Shown here one piece after another: positions 49,116-57,635 of a stretch of 64,000 bases of DNA (within the stretch, counting starts at the first letter, position 1; the number at the start of each line of letters is the position of its first letter). The stretch is from Microbulbifer sp. ALW1. GTDB taxonomy: Bacteria; Pseudomonadota; Gammaproteobacteria; Pseudomonadales; Cellvibrionaceae. The notes below the pieces were generated by a model that worked only from the letters and a program-made list of their open reading frames with translations, made no database searches and was not told the origin of the DNA. The stretch covers positions 4,024,001 to 4,088,000 of the forward strand of contig NZ_CP047569.1 in assembly GCF_009903625.1 (NCBI RefSeq), read 5' to 3'. A program made the position numbers and the translations under genes.

Positions 49116-50033
49116 ATGATTGAACTGCGACATTTGCGCGCCCTGAGCATCCTGCGGGAAACCGGCAGTATGGTGCGCGCCGCCGAGCGCCTGCACCTGA
49201 CCCAGTCGGCGCTCTCCCACCTGTTCAGAGAAATGGAAGACCGGCACGACCAGGCCCTGTTTGTACGCAAGTCCCGCCCGCTGCGATTCACCAGCGCCGG
49301 CTTGCGGCTGCTACAACTGGCGGATGATGTACTGCCGAGGGTGGCGGTGGCCCAGCGGGATATTGCGCGCTTGGCATCCGGTCAGGCGGGGCGGCTGAAT
49401 ATCGCGATTGAATGCCACAGCTGCTATCAGTGGCTGATGCCCACCCTCGACAGCTATCGGGATGACTGGCCGGAAGTGGAACTGGACCTCTCCAGTGGTT
49501 TTCATTTCGCCCCTCTGCCGGCGCTGGTGCGCGGGGATCTGGATCTGGTGGTCACCAGTAACCCGGATGATGCACTGAAAGGTATTCACTATGAGCCACT
49601 GTTCAGCTTCGAAATGTGCCTGGCGGTCAGCCGCAAACACGCGCTGGCGGAAAAAAAGTGGATAGCACCGGAAGACCTGGAAGGCGAAGTGCAAATCACC
49701 TATCCGGTGGAGCGGGAGCGGCTGGATATTTTCCAGCATTTTCTGGATCCGGCCGGTATAGAACCGGACTCGGTACGCACCGCAGAATTGACGGTGATGA
49801 TGGTGCAACTGGTGGTCAGTGGGCGCGGTGTCTGTGCACTGCCCAACTGGGCACTGCACGAATATTTACAGAAGGGTTTTGTCAGCCAGTTGCGACTGGG
49901 AAAGACAGGCCTGTGGAGTACTCTCTACGCGGCAGTGCGCGAAGAGATGCTGGAACAGGCCTTTTTACAGGACTTTTTCACCACGGCGCGGGATACCTGC
50001 TTCGCTAATCTGAATGGTATCCGCACCGCGTGA
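49116..50033 (+). CDS. metR: LysR-type regulator MetR
   Basis: 305 residues. The LysR winged helix-turn-helix is at about 1-60 (IELRHLRALSILRETGSMVRAAERLHLTQSALSH), and the effector domain runs from about 90 to 295 with GRLNIAIECHSCYQWLMP, a MetR-like segment. Homocysteine is the known coactivator of MetR. Divergent placement next to metE makes the assignment firm. Confidence 0.93.
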   Translation: MIELRHLRALSILRETGSMVRAAERLHLTQSALSHLFREMEDRHDQALFVRKSRPLRFTSAGLRLLQLADDVLPRVAVAQRDIARLASGQAGRLNIAIECHSCYQWLMPTLDSYRDDWPEVELDLSSGFHFAPLPALVRGDLDLVVTSNPDDALKGIHYEPLFSFEMCLAVSRKHALAEKKWIAPEDLEGEVQITYPVERERLDIFQHFLDPAGIEPDSVRTAELTVMMVQLVVSGRGVCALPNWALHEYLQKGFVSQLRLGKTGLWSTLYAAVREEMLEQAFLQDFFTTARDTCFANLNGIRTA

Positions 50034-50047
50034 TGTTCGGCTCTTTT

Positions 50048-50083
50048 GGCTCGGATCAGGGCTCGGATCAGGGCTCAGACCAG
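50048..50083. repeat. Short tandem 12-bp repeat at the piuC stop
   Basis: Two perfect copies of GGCTCGGATCAG (50048-50059, 50060-50071) and one diverged copy (50072-50083) cover the last codons and stop of the hydroxylase gene. Each copy re-creates Ser-Glu-Pro-stop in the same frame, so extra stop codons follow in tandem. Confidence 0.85.
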
Positions 50084-50745
50084 CGCCGCAGCAGATTGTG
50101 ATAGACCCCGGTCTGCGCCACGATCGCCTCGTGATCTCCCAGCTCCTGGCGCAGGCGGTTAATCGACATATCCAGATCAAACAGCAGGGTGCGCTGACCG
50201 TCGTCGCGCACCAGGCTTTGAATCCAGAAAAATGAAGAGACGCGGCTGCCGCGTGTTACCGGCGTGACCCGGTGCAGGCTGGTTGACGGGTACAATACCA
50301 GTGAGCCCGCAGGCGCTTTGACACTGTGCACACCGTAGGTATCGTCGATCAGCAGCTCGCCGCCGTCATACTCATCGGGATCGGAAAGAAACAAGGTGCA
50401 GGACAGATCCGTACGGATCTGCCCACCGGTGGGCAAACGCCTGATGGCGTTATCCACATGGTTGTTGAAATGCTCCCCGCCCTCATAGCGGTTGAACAGC
50501 GGCGGAAATACCCGCTGCGGCAGTGCCGCCGACATAAACAGTCCACTGGCCGGCAGGGCCTTCAGGATCAGCTCACCGAGCTCCCGCGCCAGTGGCGAGC
50601 TCTCCGGCAACTGACGATTCTGCTTGGCCTGCGCAGACTGGTGCCCGGCGGTAACCCGGCCATCCACCCACTCCGCCTGCAACAAGGCCGCCTTCATCTC
50701 GGCGGCCTGTTGCGGGCTGAGGATTTCGGGGATTTCCAACAGCAC
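50068..50745 (-). CDS. piuC: Fe(II)/2-oxoglutarate dioxygenase, PiuC/YbiX PKHD type
   Basis: 225 residues. The facial triad is H96 and D98 in NNHVDNAIR and H158 in SLHRVTPV, with the 2-oxoglutarate-binding arginine about R168. The N-terminal [21 protein letters not shown] is typical of PiuC/YbiX. It sits 11 bp after a siderophore receptor gene on the same strand, the usual piuA-piuC arrangement under iron control. The hydroxylated substrate is not known. Confidence 0.9.
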   Translation of the reverse strand: MLLEIPEILSPQQAAEMKAALLQAEWVDGRVTAGHQSAQAKQNRQLPESSPLARELGELILKALPASGLFMSAALPQRVFPPLFNRYEGGEHFNNHVDNAIRRLPTGGQIRTDLSCTLFLSDPDEYDGGELLIDDTYGVHSVKAPAGSLVLYPSTSLHRVTPVTRGSRVSSFFWIQSLVRDDGQRTLLFDLDMSINRLRQELGDHEAIVAQTGVYHNLLRRWSEP

Positions 50746-50756
50746 GTTTCGATTCC

Positions 50757-53021
50757 TCAGTAAGTAAAGTTCAGACTCAGCAGCGCCGTGCGGCCCAGTC
50801 CCGGAATGAAGTGACCACCGCCCACGTAGTCGATGTACTCTTCATCCGTCAGGTTCTGCAGGTTCAGCTGCGCGCTGATGTTGTTGCTGAAAGCGTAAAC
50901 GCCGGAGGCCTCCAGGGTCCAGTAGTCCGGCGCCTGTCGGGTATTGGCGGTGCTGTTGTAGCGGTCACCCACATACTGGGCACCGGCACCCAACTGCAGC
51001 TTCTCGCCCATCAGGTAATTGGCCCACAGGTTGAAGGTGTGGTGCGGTGAGTTGGACAGTTCATTGCCCAATTCCGCCGCATCCTTACTCTTCAGTACTT
51101 CGCTATCCAGGTACACGTAACCCGCGTTCACACTGAAGTTCTCGGTAATCGCACCGGAAGCACCCAGTTCAACGCCCTGCACACGCTGCTCGCCATCCAG
51201 CACCAATACATCATTGGGGTCATCCGGATCCTGGGTGCGCGCATTGGTTTTGTCGGTGCGGAAGAGTGCGGCGCTCATCAGCATACGACCGTCGGCCAGT
51301 TCCCACTTGGTACCCAGCTCAATGCTGCGGTTTTCTTCCGGTTCCAGATCCGCAATACCCGGCTGGCGGCTGCTGGTGGAGATGGCCATGCCCTCTGCGG
51401 TCGGGTTGAAGGAAGTACCGTAACCCAGGTAGAAGCTCCCGGCAGAGACCGGCTTGAACACCACACCGGCACGATAGCTCAGCATGGAATCGGTGCGCTC
51501 CATCAGCGGGCTGCCATCCGGGGTGTATTCCATATCAAAGCGGTCGTAACGCAGGCCACCGTTGATCTGCCAGTACTCGTCAATCTGTATCGAATCAGAT
51601 GCATAGGCAGCCAGGGTGGTGGACTCACCGATGCTGAAGGTACCGGTACGCACGTAGTTTTCCAGGTAGGGATCGCTGGGGTCAGGGTTAAACAGGTCGG
51701 TCGCCGGCGAGTCTTCGCCCGTCACTTCCTTGGTGTAACGTTTCTCTGACTCCAGGCTCACTTCGGTACCCACCAGAATCTTGTGCTCCCAGGCACTGCC
51801 CGGATTCACCGTCAGGGTAAGGTCGGTCATGTTGCTGAAAATGGTGTCTTCCTGGTCCCGGTATTTGTCGTCACTGCGGCGAATATCGGTGCTGTCGGTG
51901 CTCACAAAACGCGGTGCGGTCACCATAGAGTCGCGGCTGGTTACCCCCCAGCGCGTGGTGTTTTTCAGGGTGGCGTCATCGCTCAGGCGCTGACTTACCT
52001 GTACCGTACCCAGCGTGGTTTCCACTTCTTCGTAATCGCGGGATTTCAGGCCGTACCAGTTGTCGAAGTCCACAGGTGGCGCATCATCCGCATAATCTGC
52101 GAGAGGTACATTGTTGGCCGGTACCCAGGGAATACCGTAATCCGGGGTATTGTCCTGTGACAGGTGGAACAGGCTCAGATTCACTTCGGTATCGGTTTCC
52201 AGGCCAAAGGCCAGGGACGAGCCCACACCCCAACGGGAATTGTCGACGCCGTCGCGGCCGGCCACATCCTGTTGGTGAGTCATCACATTCACGCGCGCGG
52301 CGGCATTATCGATACCGTCGAGGGTACGGTTTACATCCAGAGTGGCGCGGCCGTAACTGTCAGTCCCGGCAAGAATATTCGCGCGGGTGCTGTCGGTAAG
52401 GTTCGCGGTCTTGCTCACCAAGTTTACAGAGCCACCGGTAGAGCCGCGACCGGAATAATCGGAAGACGGCCCCTTGACCACTTCCACCTGCTCCAGGTTG
52501 AAGGGGTCGCGGGTGTAGCCGCCGAAGTCGCGCACGTTATCCACAAAAATATCGGTGCGCGCGCTGTAACCACGAATGGAGAACTGATCGCCGGGAGGGG
52601 CACCGCCCTCACCGGCCTGCATGCTGATGCCGGATACATTGCGCAGCACATCGCGCAGGGTGGTCGCGGCGCGCTGCTGCATCAGGTCTTCGGAAATAAT
52701 ATTGACGGTCTGGGCAGTATCCAGCAGTGGGCGGGCAAACTTCACCGAGCTGGGGCTGCGCTCTTCCAGGCGATCGGTGACTTCAACCACCTCCGGCGCG
52801 CGCTCTTCCGCAGCGGTTTGCTTGCTCTGCGCGGCCTTCGCTTTGTCAGCGGCACTCTGCACTTCCTCGGCGTGTGCACCGCTGATCAGGCTTCCGGCAA
52901 CCGCAGCGGCAACCGACAGTTGCGAGAAGCGGGAGAATTGGCCGGCCAGCGGCTTCTTGCGGAAGGCATCCGCGAGATTGTGAGTGGCGAGTTGATCCTT
53001 TGTACTCGTCGGCTTAGTCAT
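50757..53021 (-). CDS. TonB-dependent siderophore receptor, PiuA/Fiu type
   Basis: 754 residues. A long basic N-terminus is followed by a signal-like hydrophobic stretch (about 35-51, ending SGAHA). The plug domain has [39 protein letters not shown] and [20 protein letters not shown]. The barrel ends in the C-terminal aromatic LNFTY. The plug resembles catecholate siderophore receptors. Pairing with a PiuC-type oxygenase supports iron uptake. A Fur-box-like sequence lies upstream. Confidence 0.92.
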   Translation of the reverse strand: MTKPTSTKDQLATHNLADAFRKKPLAGQFSRFSQLSVAAAVAGSLISGAHAEEVQSAADKAKAAQSKQTAAEERAPEVVEVTDRLEERSPSSVKFARPLLDTAQTVNIISEDLMQQRAATTLRDVLRNVSGISMQAGEGGAPPGDQFSIRGYSARTDIFVDNVRDFGGYTRDPFNLEQVEVVKGPSSDYSGRGSTGGSVNLVSKTANLTDSTRANILAGTDSYGRATLDVNRTLDGIDNAAARVNVMTHQQDVAGRDGVDNSRWGVGSSLAFGLETDTEVNLSLFHLSQDNTPDYGIPWVPANNVPLADYADDAPPVDFDNWYGLKSRDYEEVETTLGTVQVSQRLSDDATLKNTTRWGVTSRDSMVTAPRFVSTDSTDIRRSDDKYRDQEDTIFSNMTDLTLTVNPGSAWEHKILVGTEVSLESEKRYTKEVTGEDSPATDLFNPDPSDPYLENYVRTGTFSIGESTTLAAYASDSIQIDEYWQINGGLRYDRFDMEYTPDGSPLMERTDSMLSYRAGVVFKPVSAGSFYLGYGTSFNPTAEGMAISTSSRQPGIADLEPEENRSIELGTKWELADGRMLMSAALFRTDKTNARTQDPDDPNDVLVLDGEQRVQGVELGASGAITENFSVNAGYVYLDSEVLKSKDAAELGNELSNSPHHTFNLWANYLMGEKLQLGAGAQYVGDRYNSTANTRQAPDYWTLEASGVYAFSNNISAQLNLQNLTDEEYIDYVGGGHFIPGLGRTALLSLNFTY

Positions 53022-53094
53022 GAATATGCCCCAGGGGTTTCGTTACTTATTGAAGAGATTACTGATAGGTTTTATTTATTCGGCTGATAGGCCT

Positions 53095-53122
53095 GCAATG
53101 CGAAGCATTATCATTTAGATAA
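53095..53122. promoter_or_regulatory. Fur-box-like sequence upstream of the siderophore receptor
   Basis: The minus strand reads AAATGATAATGCTTCGCATT, sharing GATAAT and part of the inverted half with the 19-bp Fur consensus. It lies about 75-100 bp before the receptor ATG. The right half is degenerate. Confidence 0.45.
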
Positions 53123-53315
53123 CCAAAAACAGCAACCTGTCATTTGGGGAATGGCACAGAAATCCCCAAAAGCTTCACAAGTCCCCACAAAAGGCGGGGA
53201 TTTACTGCGTTCAATGCAACATTTTTCGGCAAAAATCGCTAAGCTTAGGCGTCAAATTTGCGCGCCAAATTCGGGCTGAATAAGACCCGACTAAATAAGA
53301 AATGAGGAGTTTTGT

Positions 53316-53864
53316 ATGGGAAGTGCGAGCAACAGCTGGAGCCCGGTACTCAAGGGCCTGCACTGGATCATCGCAATTTGTATTCTCTGCGCCTGGGGGT
53401 CAGTAGAGTTGCACGAGTTTTATGAGCGCGATGATCCCATGCGCAGTTGGTGGATGGTGCTGCACTTCTCCCTCGGCTTTACCGTATTGCTGCTGGCCAT
53501 GGTGCGCCTCTACTACCGAGCCACCCACGGCCGCCCCACCCTGTATGGCAGTGGCTTTCAAAAGCCGGTTTCCCTGCTGGTACAGAGCCTGATGTACATC
53601 ATCATGCTCGGTATGCCTCTCACCGGATTGCTAATGCGGCAATTTGCCGGGCGTGACACCACCCTCTTTTGGCTGTTCGACCTCCCCGCCTTCGTGACTA
53701 AAAATACCGATCTCGCCAAGCAGATCGCATTTATGCACAAGGAGTTTCTGTGGAACGCACTGCTAGTACTGCTGGTACTGCATATCGGTGGCGCCCTGTG
53801 GCATCACCTGATCACCAAGGACAATACCCTGCGGCAGATGCTGCCGTTCGGCAAAACCAAGTAA
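53316..53864 (+). CDS. Cytochrome b561
   Basis: 182 residues with four hydrophobic helices and the b561 pattern: LKGLHWIIA (His near 16), WWMVLHFSLGF (His), FMHKEFLWNALLVLLVLHIGGALWHH (three or four His). It should be a di-heme b inner-membrane electron carrier. It is divergent from the siderophore receptor and probably a single-gene unit, ended by a strong terminator. Confidence 0.9.
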   Translation: MGSASNSWSPVLKGLHWIIAICILCAWGSVELHEFYERDDPMRSWWMVLHFSLGFTVLLLAMVRLYYRATHGRPTLYGSGFQKPVSLLVQSLMYIIMLGMPLTGLLMRQFAGRDTTLFWLFDLPAFVTKNTDLAKQIAFMHKEFLWNALLVLLVLHIGGALWHHLITKDNTLRQMLPFGKTK

Positions 53865-53913
53865 TCACCAGCGAATAAATTCAGCTGCAAAAAAACGATA
53901 AAAAGCAGGTAAT

Positions 53914-53951
53914 AAAAAAGGGGCACCTTGAATCAAGGTGCCCCTTTTTTT
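53914..53951. terminator. Bidirectional terminator between cytochrome b561 and deaD
   Basis: The 11-bp perfect stem GGGGCACCTTG/CAAGGTGCCCC (53920-53930 with 53934-53944) is flanked by six A and seven T. It serves the convergent genes on both sides. Confidence 0.92.
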
Positions 53952-53983
53952 AGGGTTTTTCCGCGTAAATACGCGCTGGCGAA

Positions 53984-55807
53984 TCAGTCCTCGCGACGCG
54001 GCTTGCCGCGGTGGCCTCGGCCTTCACCCTGCGGCTTGCCCTTCTTGAAGGAGCCGCCTTTTTTGCGCGGTGGTCTGCCACCTTCGCCAGCGCCCCTTTC
54101 CCCACCCTGACCGGTGAATTTGGAAATGTTCATGGTCTTGCCAGCCACGCGCACGCCCTTGAGATGCTGGAAGATTTCCTTGGGCATACCTTCCGGCAGG
54201 TCCACCGTGGTGAAATCGCCGTAGATTTCTATGCGGCCAATATAGGAGCTATCGATATCCACTTCGTTGGCAATGGCGCCGACGATATTGCCCGGCTTGA
54301 TGCCGGACTCGCGGCCGACTTCAATGCGGAAACGCTCCATCCCTTCATCCGGGGCAGGCATTTTTCTCGCGTCTTTTTCTACGAACGCGCCTTTCTTGCC
54401 GCGGGTAAATTCTCTTTCGCCACGATCACCACGTTCACGGCGTTCGCGCGGCTCGCGGAATTCACGGGGAGCCGGGTCGCGCTCATCCAGCAACAACGGC
54501 TGGTCGCCCTGAGCCATGGCGGCCAGTGCGGCAGCGACGTCCAGTGGATCCACTTCGTTCGCTTCCAGGTACTTCTCCACCAGATCGCGGAAAGGCGCCA
54601 GATCGCGGCGGCCCGCCATGGTGTAGGTAATCTTGTCGCGGAATTTTTCCATACGCGATGCGTTCACGGCCGCCGCGGTCGGCAGGTCCAGACGCTCGAT
54701 CGGCTTCTTGGTGGCGCGCTCAATGGAGCGCAGCATGCGCTGCTCACGCGGCGCCACAAACAGGATGGCATCCCCTTCACGACCGGCACGACCGGTACGG
54801 CCAATGCGGTGGATATACGCTTCGGTGTCGTAAGGAATGTCATAGTTGATCACGTGGCTGATGCGCTTCACATCCAGACCACGGGCAGCAACGTCGGTGG
54901 CAATTACGATGTCGAGCTTGCCCGCTTTGAGCTTGTCGATCACCTGCTCACGCAGGTTCTGCGCCATATCACCATTCAGTGCGGCACTGGCGAAACCGCG
55001 CGCCGCCAGCTTGTCTGCAATTTCAACGGTGGCATTTTTGGTGCGCACGAAGATGATGGTGGCATCAACCGGCTCCGCTTCGAGAATACGGGTCAGTGCG
55101 TCCATCTTGTGCAAACCGCCCACCGGCCAGTAACGCTGGCGGATGGTCTCGGCGGTTTCGGTTTTCACCTTGATCTTCACTTCCACCGGGTCATTCAGGT
55201 GGTCGCGGGCGATACGGGCGATCTCGCGCGGCATGGTGGCGGAGAAGAGTGCAATCTGTCGCTCTTCCGGAATCTGTTCCAGTACCCACTGCACGTCGTC
55301 GATAAAGCCCATGCGCAGCATTTCGTCGGCTTCGTCGAGTACCAGGGTCTTTAGGCGGGACACATCCAGGGTGCCCTTGCGCATATGATCCATAACACGG
55401 CCGGGGGTACCCACCACCAGCTGTACACCGCGCTTCAGCTGCTGGATCTGGCCGCGGTAGTCGGCGCCACCGTAGATAGGCGCAACGTGGAAACCTTTCA
55501 GGTTGGCGGCATAAGACTGGCATGCTTCAGCCACCTGAATGGCCAGTTCGCGGGTCGGTGCCAGCACCAGCGCCTGCGGGTGGCGGCTTTTCAGGTCCAG
55601 GCCGGCCAGCATCGGCAGTGCGAAAGCGGCCGTTTTACCGGTACCGGTCTGGGCCTGGCCCAGTACATCGTGGCCGTTCAGCAGTGACGGGATGGTCTCC
55701 GCCTGAATCGGTGACGGGGATTCGTAACCCAGCTTGGTTACGGCTTCCAGAATTTCAACGGGCAGTCCCAACTGGTCGAAGCCAATCGGTGCAGAATTAT
55801 CGGTCAT
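53984..55807 (-). CDS. deaD: DEAD-box RNA helicase DeaD/CsdA
   Basis: 607 residues from ATG at 55807. The helicase core shows the Q motif (GYESPSPIQAETIP), Walker A AQTGTGKT, PTRELAIQ, GTPGRVMDH, DEAD, SAT and HRIGRTGR. A DbpA-type RNA-binding domain (about 480-550, RFRIEVGRESGIKPGNIVGAI) and a Gly/Arg/Lys-rich tail follow. This is the CsdA layout of a ribosome-assembly and cold-shock helicase. An Arg/Glu-rich low-complexity linker (about 445-470) precedes the RNA-binding domain. The ribosome site is weak, and the 291-bp region upstream may be a long 5' leader. Confidence 0.95.
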   Translation of the reverse strand: MTDNSAPIGFDQLGLPVEILEAVTKLGYESPSPIQAETIPSLLNGHDVLGQAQTGTGKTAAFALPMLAGLDLKSRHPQALVLAPTRELAIQVAEACQSYAANLKGFHVAPIYGGADYRGQIQQLKRGVQLVVGTPGRVMDHMRKGTLDVSRLKTLVLDEADEMLRMGFIDDVQWVLEQIPEERQIALFSATMPREIARIARDHLNDPVEVKIKVKTETAETIRQRYWPVGGLHKMDALTRILEAEPVDATIIFVRTKNATVEIADKLAARGFASAALNGDMAQNLREQVIDKLKAGKLDIVIATDVAARGLDVKRISHVINYDIPYDTEAYIHRIGRTGRAGREGDAILFVAPREQRMLRSIERATKKPIERLDLPTAAAVNASRMEKFRDKITYTMAGRRDLAPFRDLVEKYLEANEVDPLDVAAALAAMAQGDQPLLLDERDPAPREFREPRERRERGDRGEREFTRGKKGAFVEKDARKMPAPDEGMERFRIEVGRESGIKPGNIVGAIANEVDIDSSYIGRIEIYGDFTTVDLPEGMPKEIFQHLKGVRVAGKTMNISKFTGQGGERGAGEGGRPPRKKGGSFKKGKPQGEGRGHRGKPRRED

Positions 55808-56098
55808 TTTGAGTTCACTTGAATTACATAGGGGCCGGGCCATGCACGGGCTTTAAAGAAAACCATAGCGCACAACCGAGGATTGCTGGGCAAGGCGAAA
55901 AAGCCCATTAATAGCAGCACCGCTATATCAAGCTCATTCAACTCAGAGACAGGGGCCTGTGGCGAGGAGGTCTGTTACCCATGATGACTAATGTCCCGCT
56001 CAAGGCCGCCTTCTGATGGCGGGTGGGGACAAGAGGGTGCGCAGTCTACCAGTTTGGCGGAAGACTGCCAGTTTAATTTTTGACCGACGCAAAAAGCC

Positions 56099-56884
56099 TC
56101 AGGAATCGCAGAATTTGGGTGCTTTCGCCACCTCTTCCGCCGCAGATAACCACTGGCACGCCAGCGGTTGCTGCCCGTATTGCTCGATCAGGGCCTGAAT
56201 CTGCTTCTTGCTGCGGTGATCCTGAAAACCCCGTACCAGATGGGTCTGAAGCAATGTGCGCAGGTTCCCTTCAAGGGCCGGCAACCTCGGCAGGCCGGAC
56301 TGCACCACGGCCAAGTGCACCGCTGGCGTGTAAGGCCCCAACTCAGAAGCGCGAACCAGATAGCGATCCATGTCCGCATCAAACTCATTCAGCCGCACCT
56401 TGACCTGCGCCATCTCCGCCCAGCTATCCGGCCACAGTGGGCGCAGCGCAACGGCTTGCTGATAGAGCGCCAGCGCAGCGCGGTAATCTTCTGGGATCAC
56501 CTGGCCCGCGTTATAGGCGCGCCACTCCAGCAAACGTGCCTGCAAGGTCAGCTGATAGGGATTATTCGGGTGCAGCTCATTGGCGCGTTCGATAGCCGCC
56601 ATCGCGGATTCCATCGATGCATCAGACGGCACCTTACCGAGCTTGTACCAGTATTTAAGCTGATTCTCCGCCGTAACCACCTGCAAATACGCCAGCCCCA
56701 TAGAACCGGCGTGAACGCACAGCGCCAGCAACAGGCATATGGCTAGCCAGGTGCATCCCTTTTGCAGCGGGCCGACTTGAGCCGGCCACAGCGCAGCGCG
56801 CAGCTTGGGTATAACGCCCACGCGTTTGCGAGAACGACGGCGGCGCGGGGTGCGGGGAGATTCGATGGAGGCTTGGGTATGCAT
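56099..56884 (-). CDS. VpsP-family polysaccharide biosynthesis protein
   Basis: 261 residues. A very basic N-terminus (RRRRSRKRVGVIP) precedes one transmembrane helix (about 45-68). The periplasmic part is helical, with TPR-like segments (SAMAAIERANELHPNNPYQLTLQARLLEW; YQQAVALRPLWPDSWAEMA). This matches the VpsP family of exopolysaccharide operons. It is the last gene of the vps-like operon, 25 bp after the phosphatase gene. The precise role is unknown. Confidence 0.8.
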   Translation of the reverse strand: MHTQASIESPRTPRRRRSRKRVGVIPKLRAALWPAQVGPLQKGCTWLAICLLLALCVHAGSMGLAYLQVVTAENQLKYWYKLGKVPSDASMESAMAAIERANELHPNNPYQLTLQARLLEWRAYNAGQVIPEDYRAALALYQQAVALRPLWPDSWAEMAQVKVRLNEFDADMDRYLVRASELGPYTPAVHLAVVQSGLPRLPALEGNLRTLLQTHLVRGFQDHRSKKQIQALIEQYGQQPLACQWLSAAEEVAKAPKFCDS

Positions 56885-56909
56885 AAATAAGGAGTATAAA
56901 GCTCCGGGC

Positions 56910-57635
56910 TCACGCGAAATGGCAAGCCGCTATCTTACCCGGGTTGTCGCGTACCAGCTGCCAGGATTTTTCTTCGCCGACAATTTCTGCGGCGGCCTCG
57001 CGGCCAACATTCAATACCGGCGGACGGCGCACCTCGTGGTGGGCATCGGTGGCGAGAATAGTAACCAGATCCTGCTCCAGCAACTGTACCGCCCGCTCCT
57101 GTGCGCCTTCGCCAAAATGCCCTGCTACCGCGCCGGAAGTCACCTGAAACAGGCAGCCCTCGCGCACCAGCGGCATCACTTTGTTGAAATCCCGCATCAC
57201 ATCCTTATTGCGCTCCGGATGCGCAATCATCGGCCGCACTTTCTGCTTGCGCAGCCAGCGGATCAATTGCTCGGTGCCGGGCGGAATATGGCTGTGGGGC
57301 AATTCCAGCAGCAGCACCTTATCCCCTTCCCACTCACCCAAATAAGGCACCTGCTTGAGCAGTACCATATTGAGGATTTCTTCGGAGAGGCGGATCTCAG
57401 CGGCCATGCCCAGCTGTAACGGAATGCCTTCCGCCGCCAGCGCATCGCGCAGCTGGTTGAATGCTTTGGTGATGGTGGAAAGATTATTGGGGAAGCGGCC
57501 CGCATGGATATGCGGGGTGGCAACGGTGTGAGTGATACCGTCGCTGACCGCGGCCCGGGCTAACACCAGAGCCTGATCAAGGTCCCGGGCACCATCGTCG
57601 ATGCCCGGCAAGATATGACAATGCAGGTCGATCAC
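56910..57635 (-). CDS. PHP-type tyrosine-protein phosphatase (CpsB/YwqE-like)
   Basis: 241 residues. The PHP metal site is visible: MIDLHCHILPGIDDGA (H5, H7), HTVATPHIHAG, AAEIRLSE, MIAHPERN and ATDAHHE. Proteins of this group dephosphorylate the C-terminal tyrosines of polysaccharide autokinases. Its start overlaps the kinase stop by four bases (ATGA), so the pair is translationally coupled. Such phosphatases are more typical of Gram-positive capsule loci; Gram-negative vps/wzc loci usually have a low-molecular-weight phosphatase or none. Confidence 0.9.
   Translation of the reverse strand: MIDLHCHILPGIDDGARDLDQALVLARAAVSDGITHTVATPHIHAGRFPNNLSTITKAFNQLRDALAAEGIPLQLGMAAEIRLSEEILNMVLLKQVPYLGEWEGDKVLLLELPHSHIPPGTEQLIRWLRKQKVRPMIAHPERNKDVMRDFNKVMPLVREGCLFQVTSGAVAGHFGEGAQERAVQLLEQDLVTILATDAHHEVRRPPVLNVGREAAAEIVGEEKSWQLVRDNPGKIAACHFA

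Noticed and set aside
50048..50083. CRISPR-like repeat
   Set aside because: The units are 12 bp, directly abutting and without spacers; this is a simple tandem duplication.
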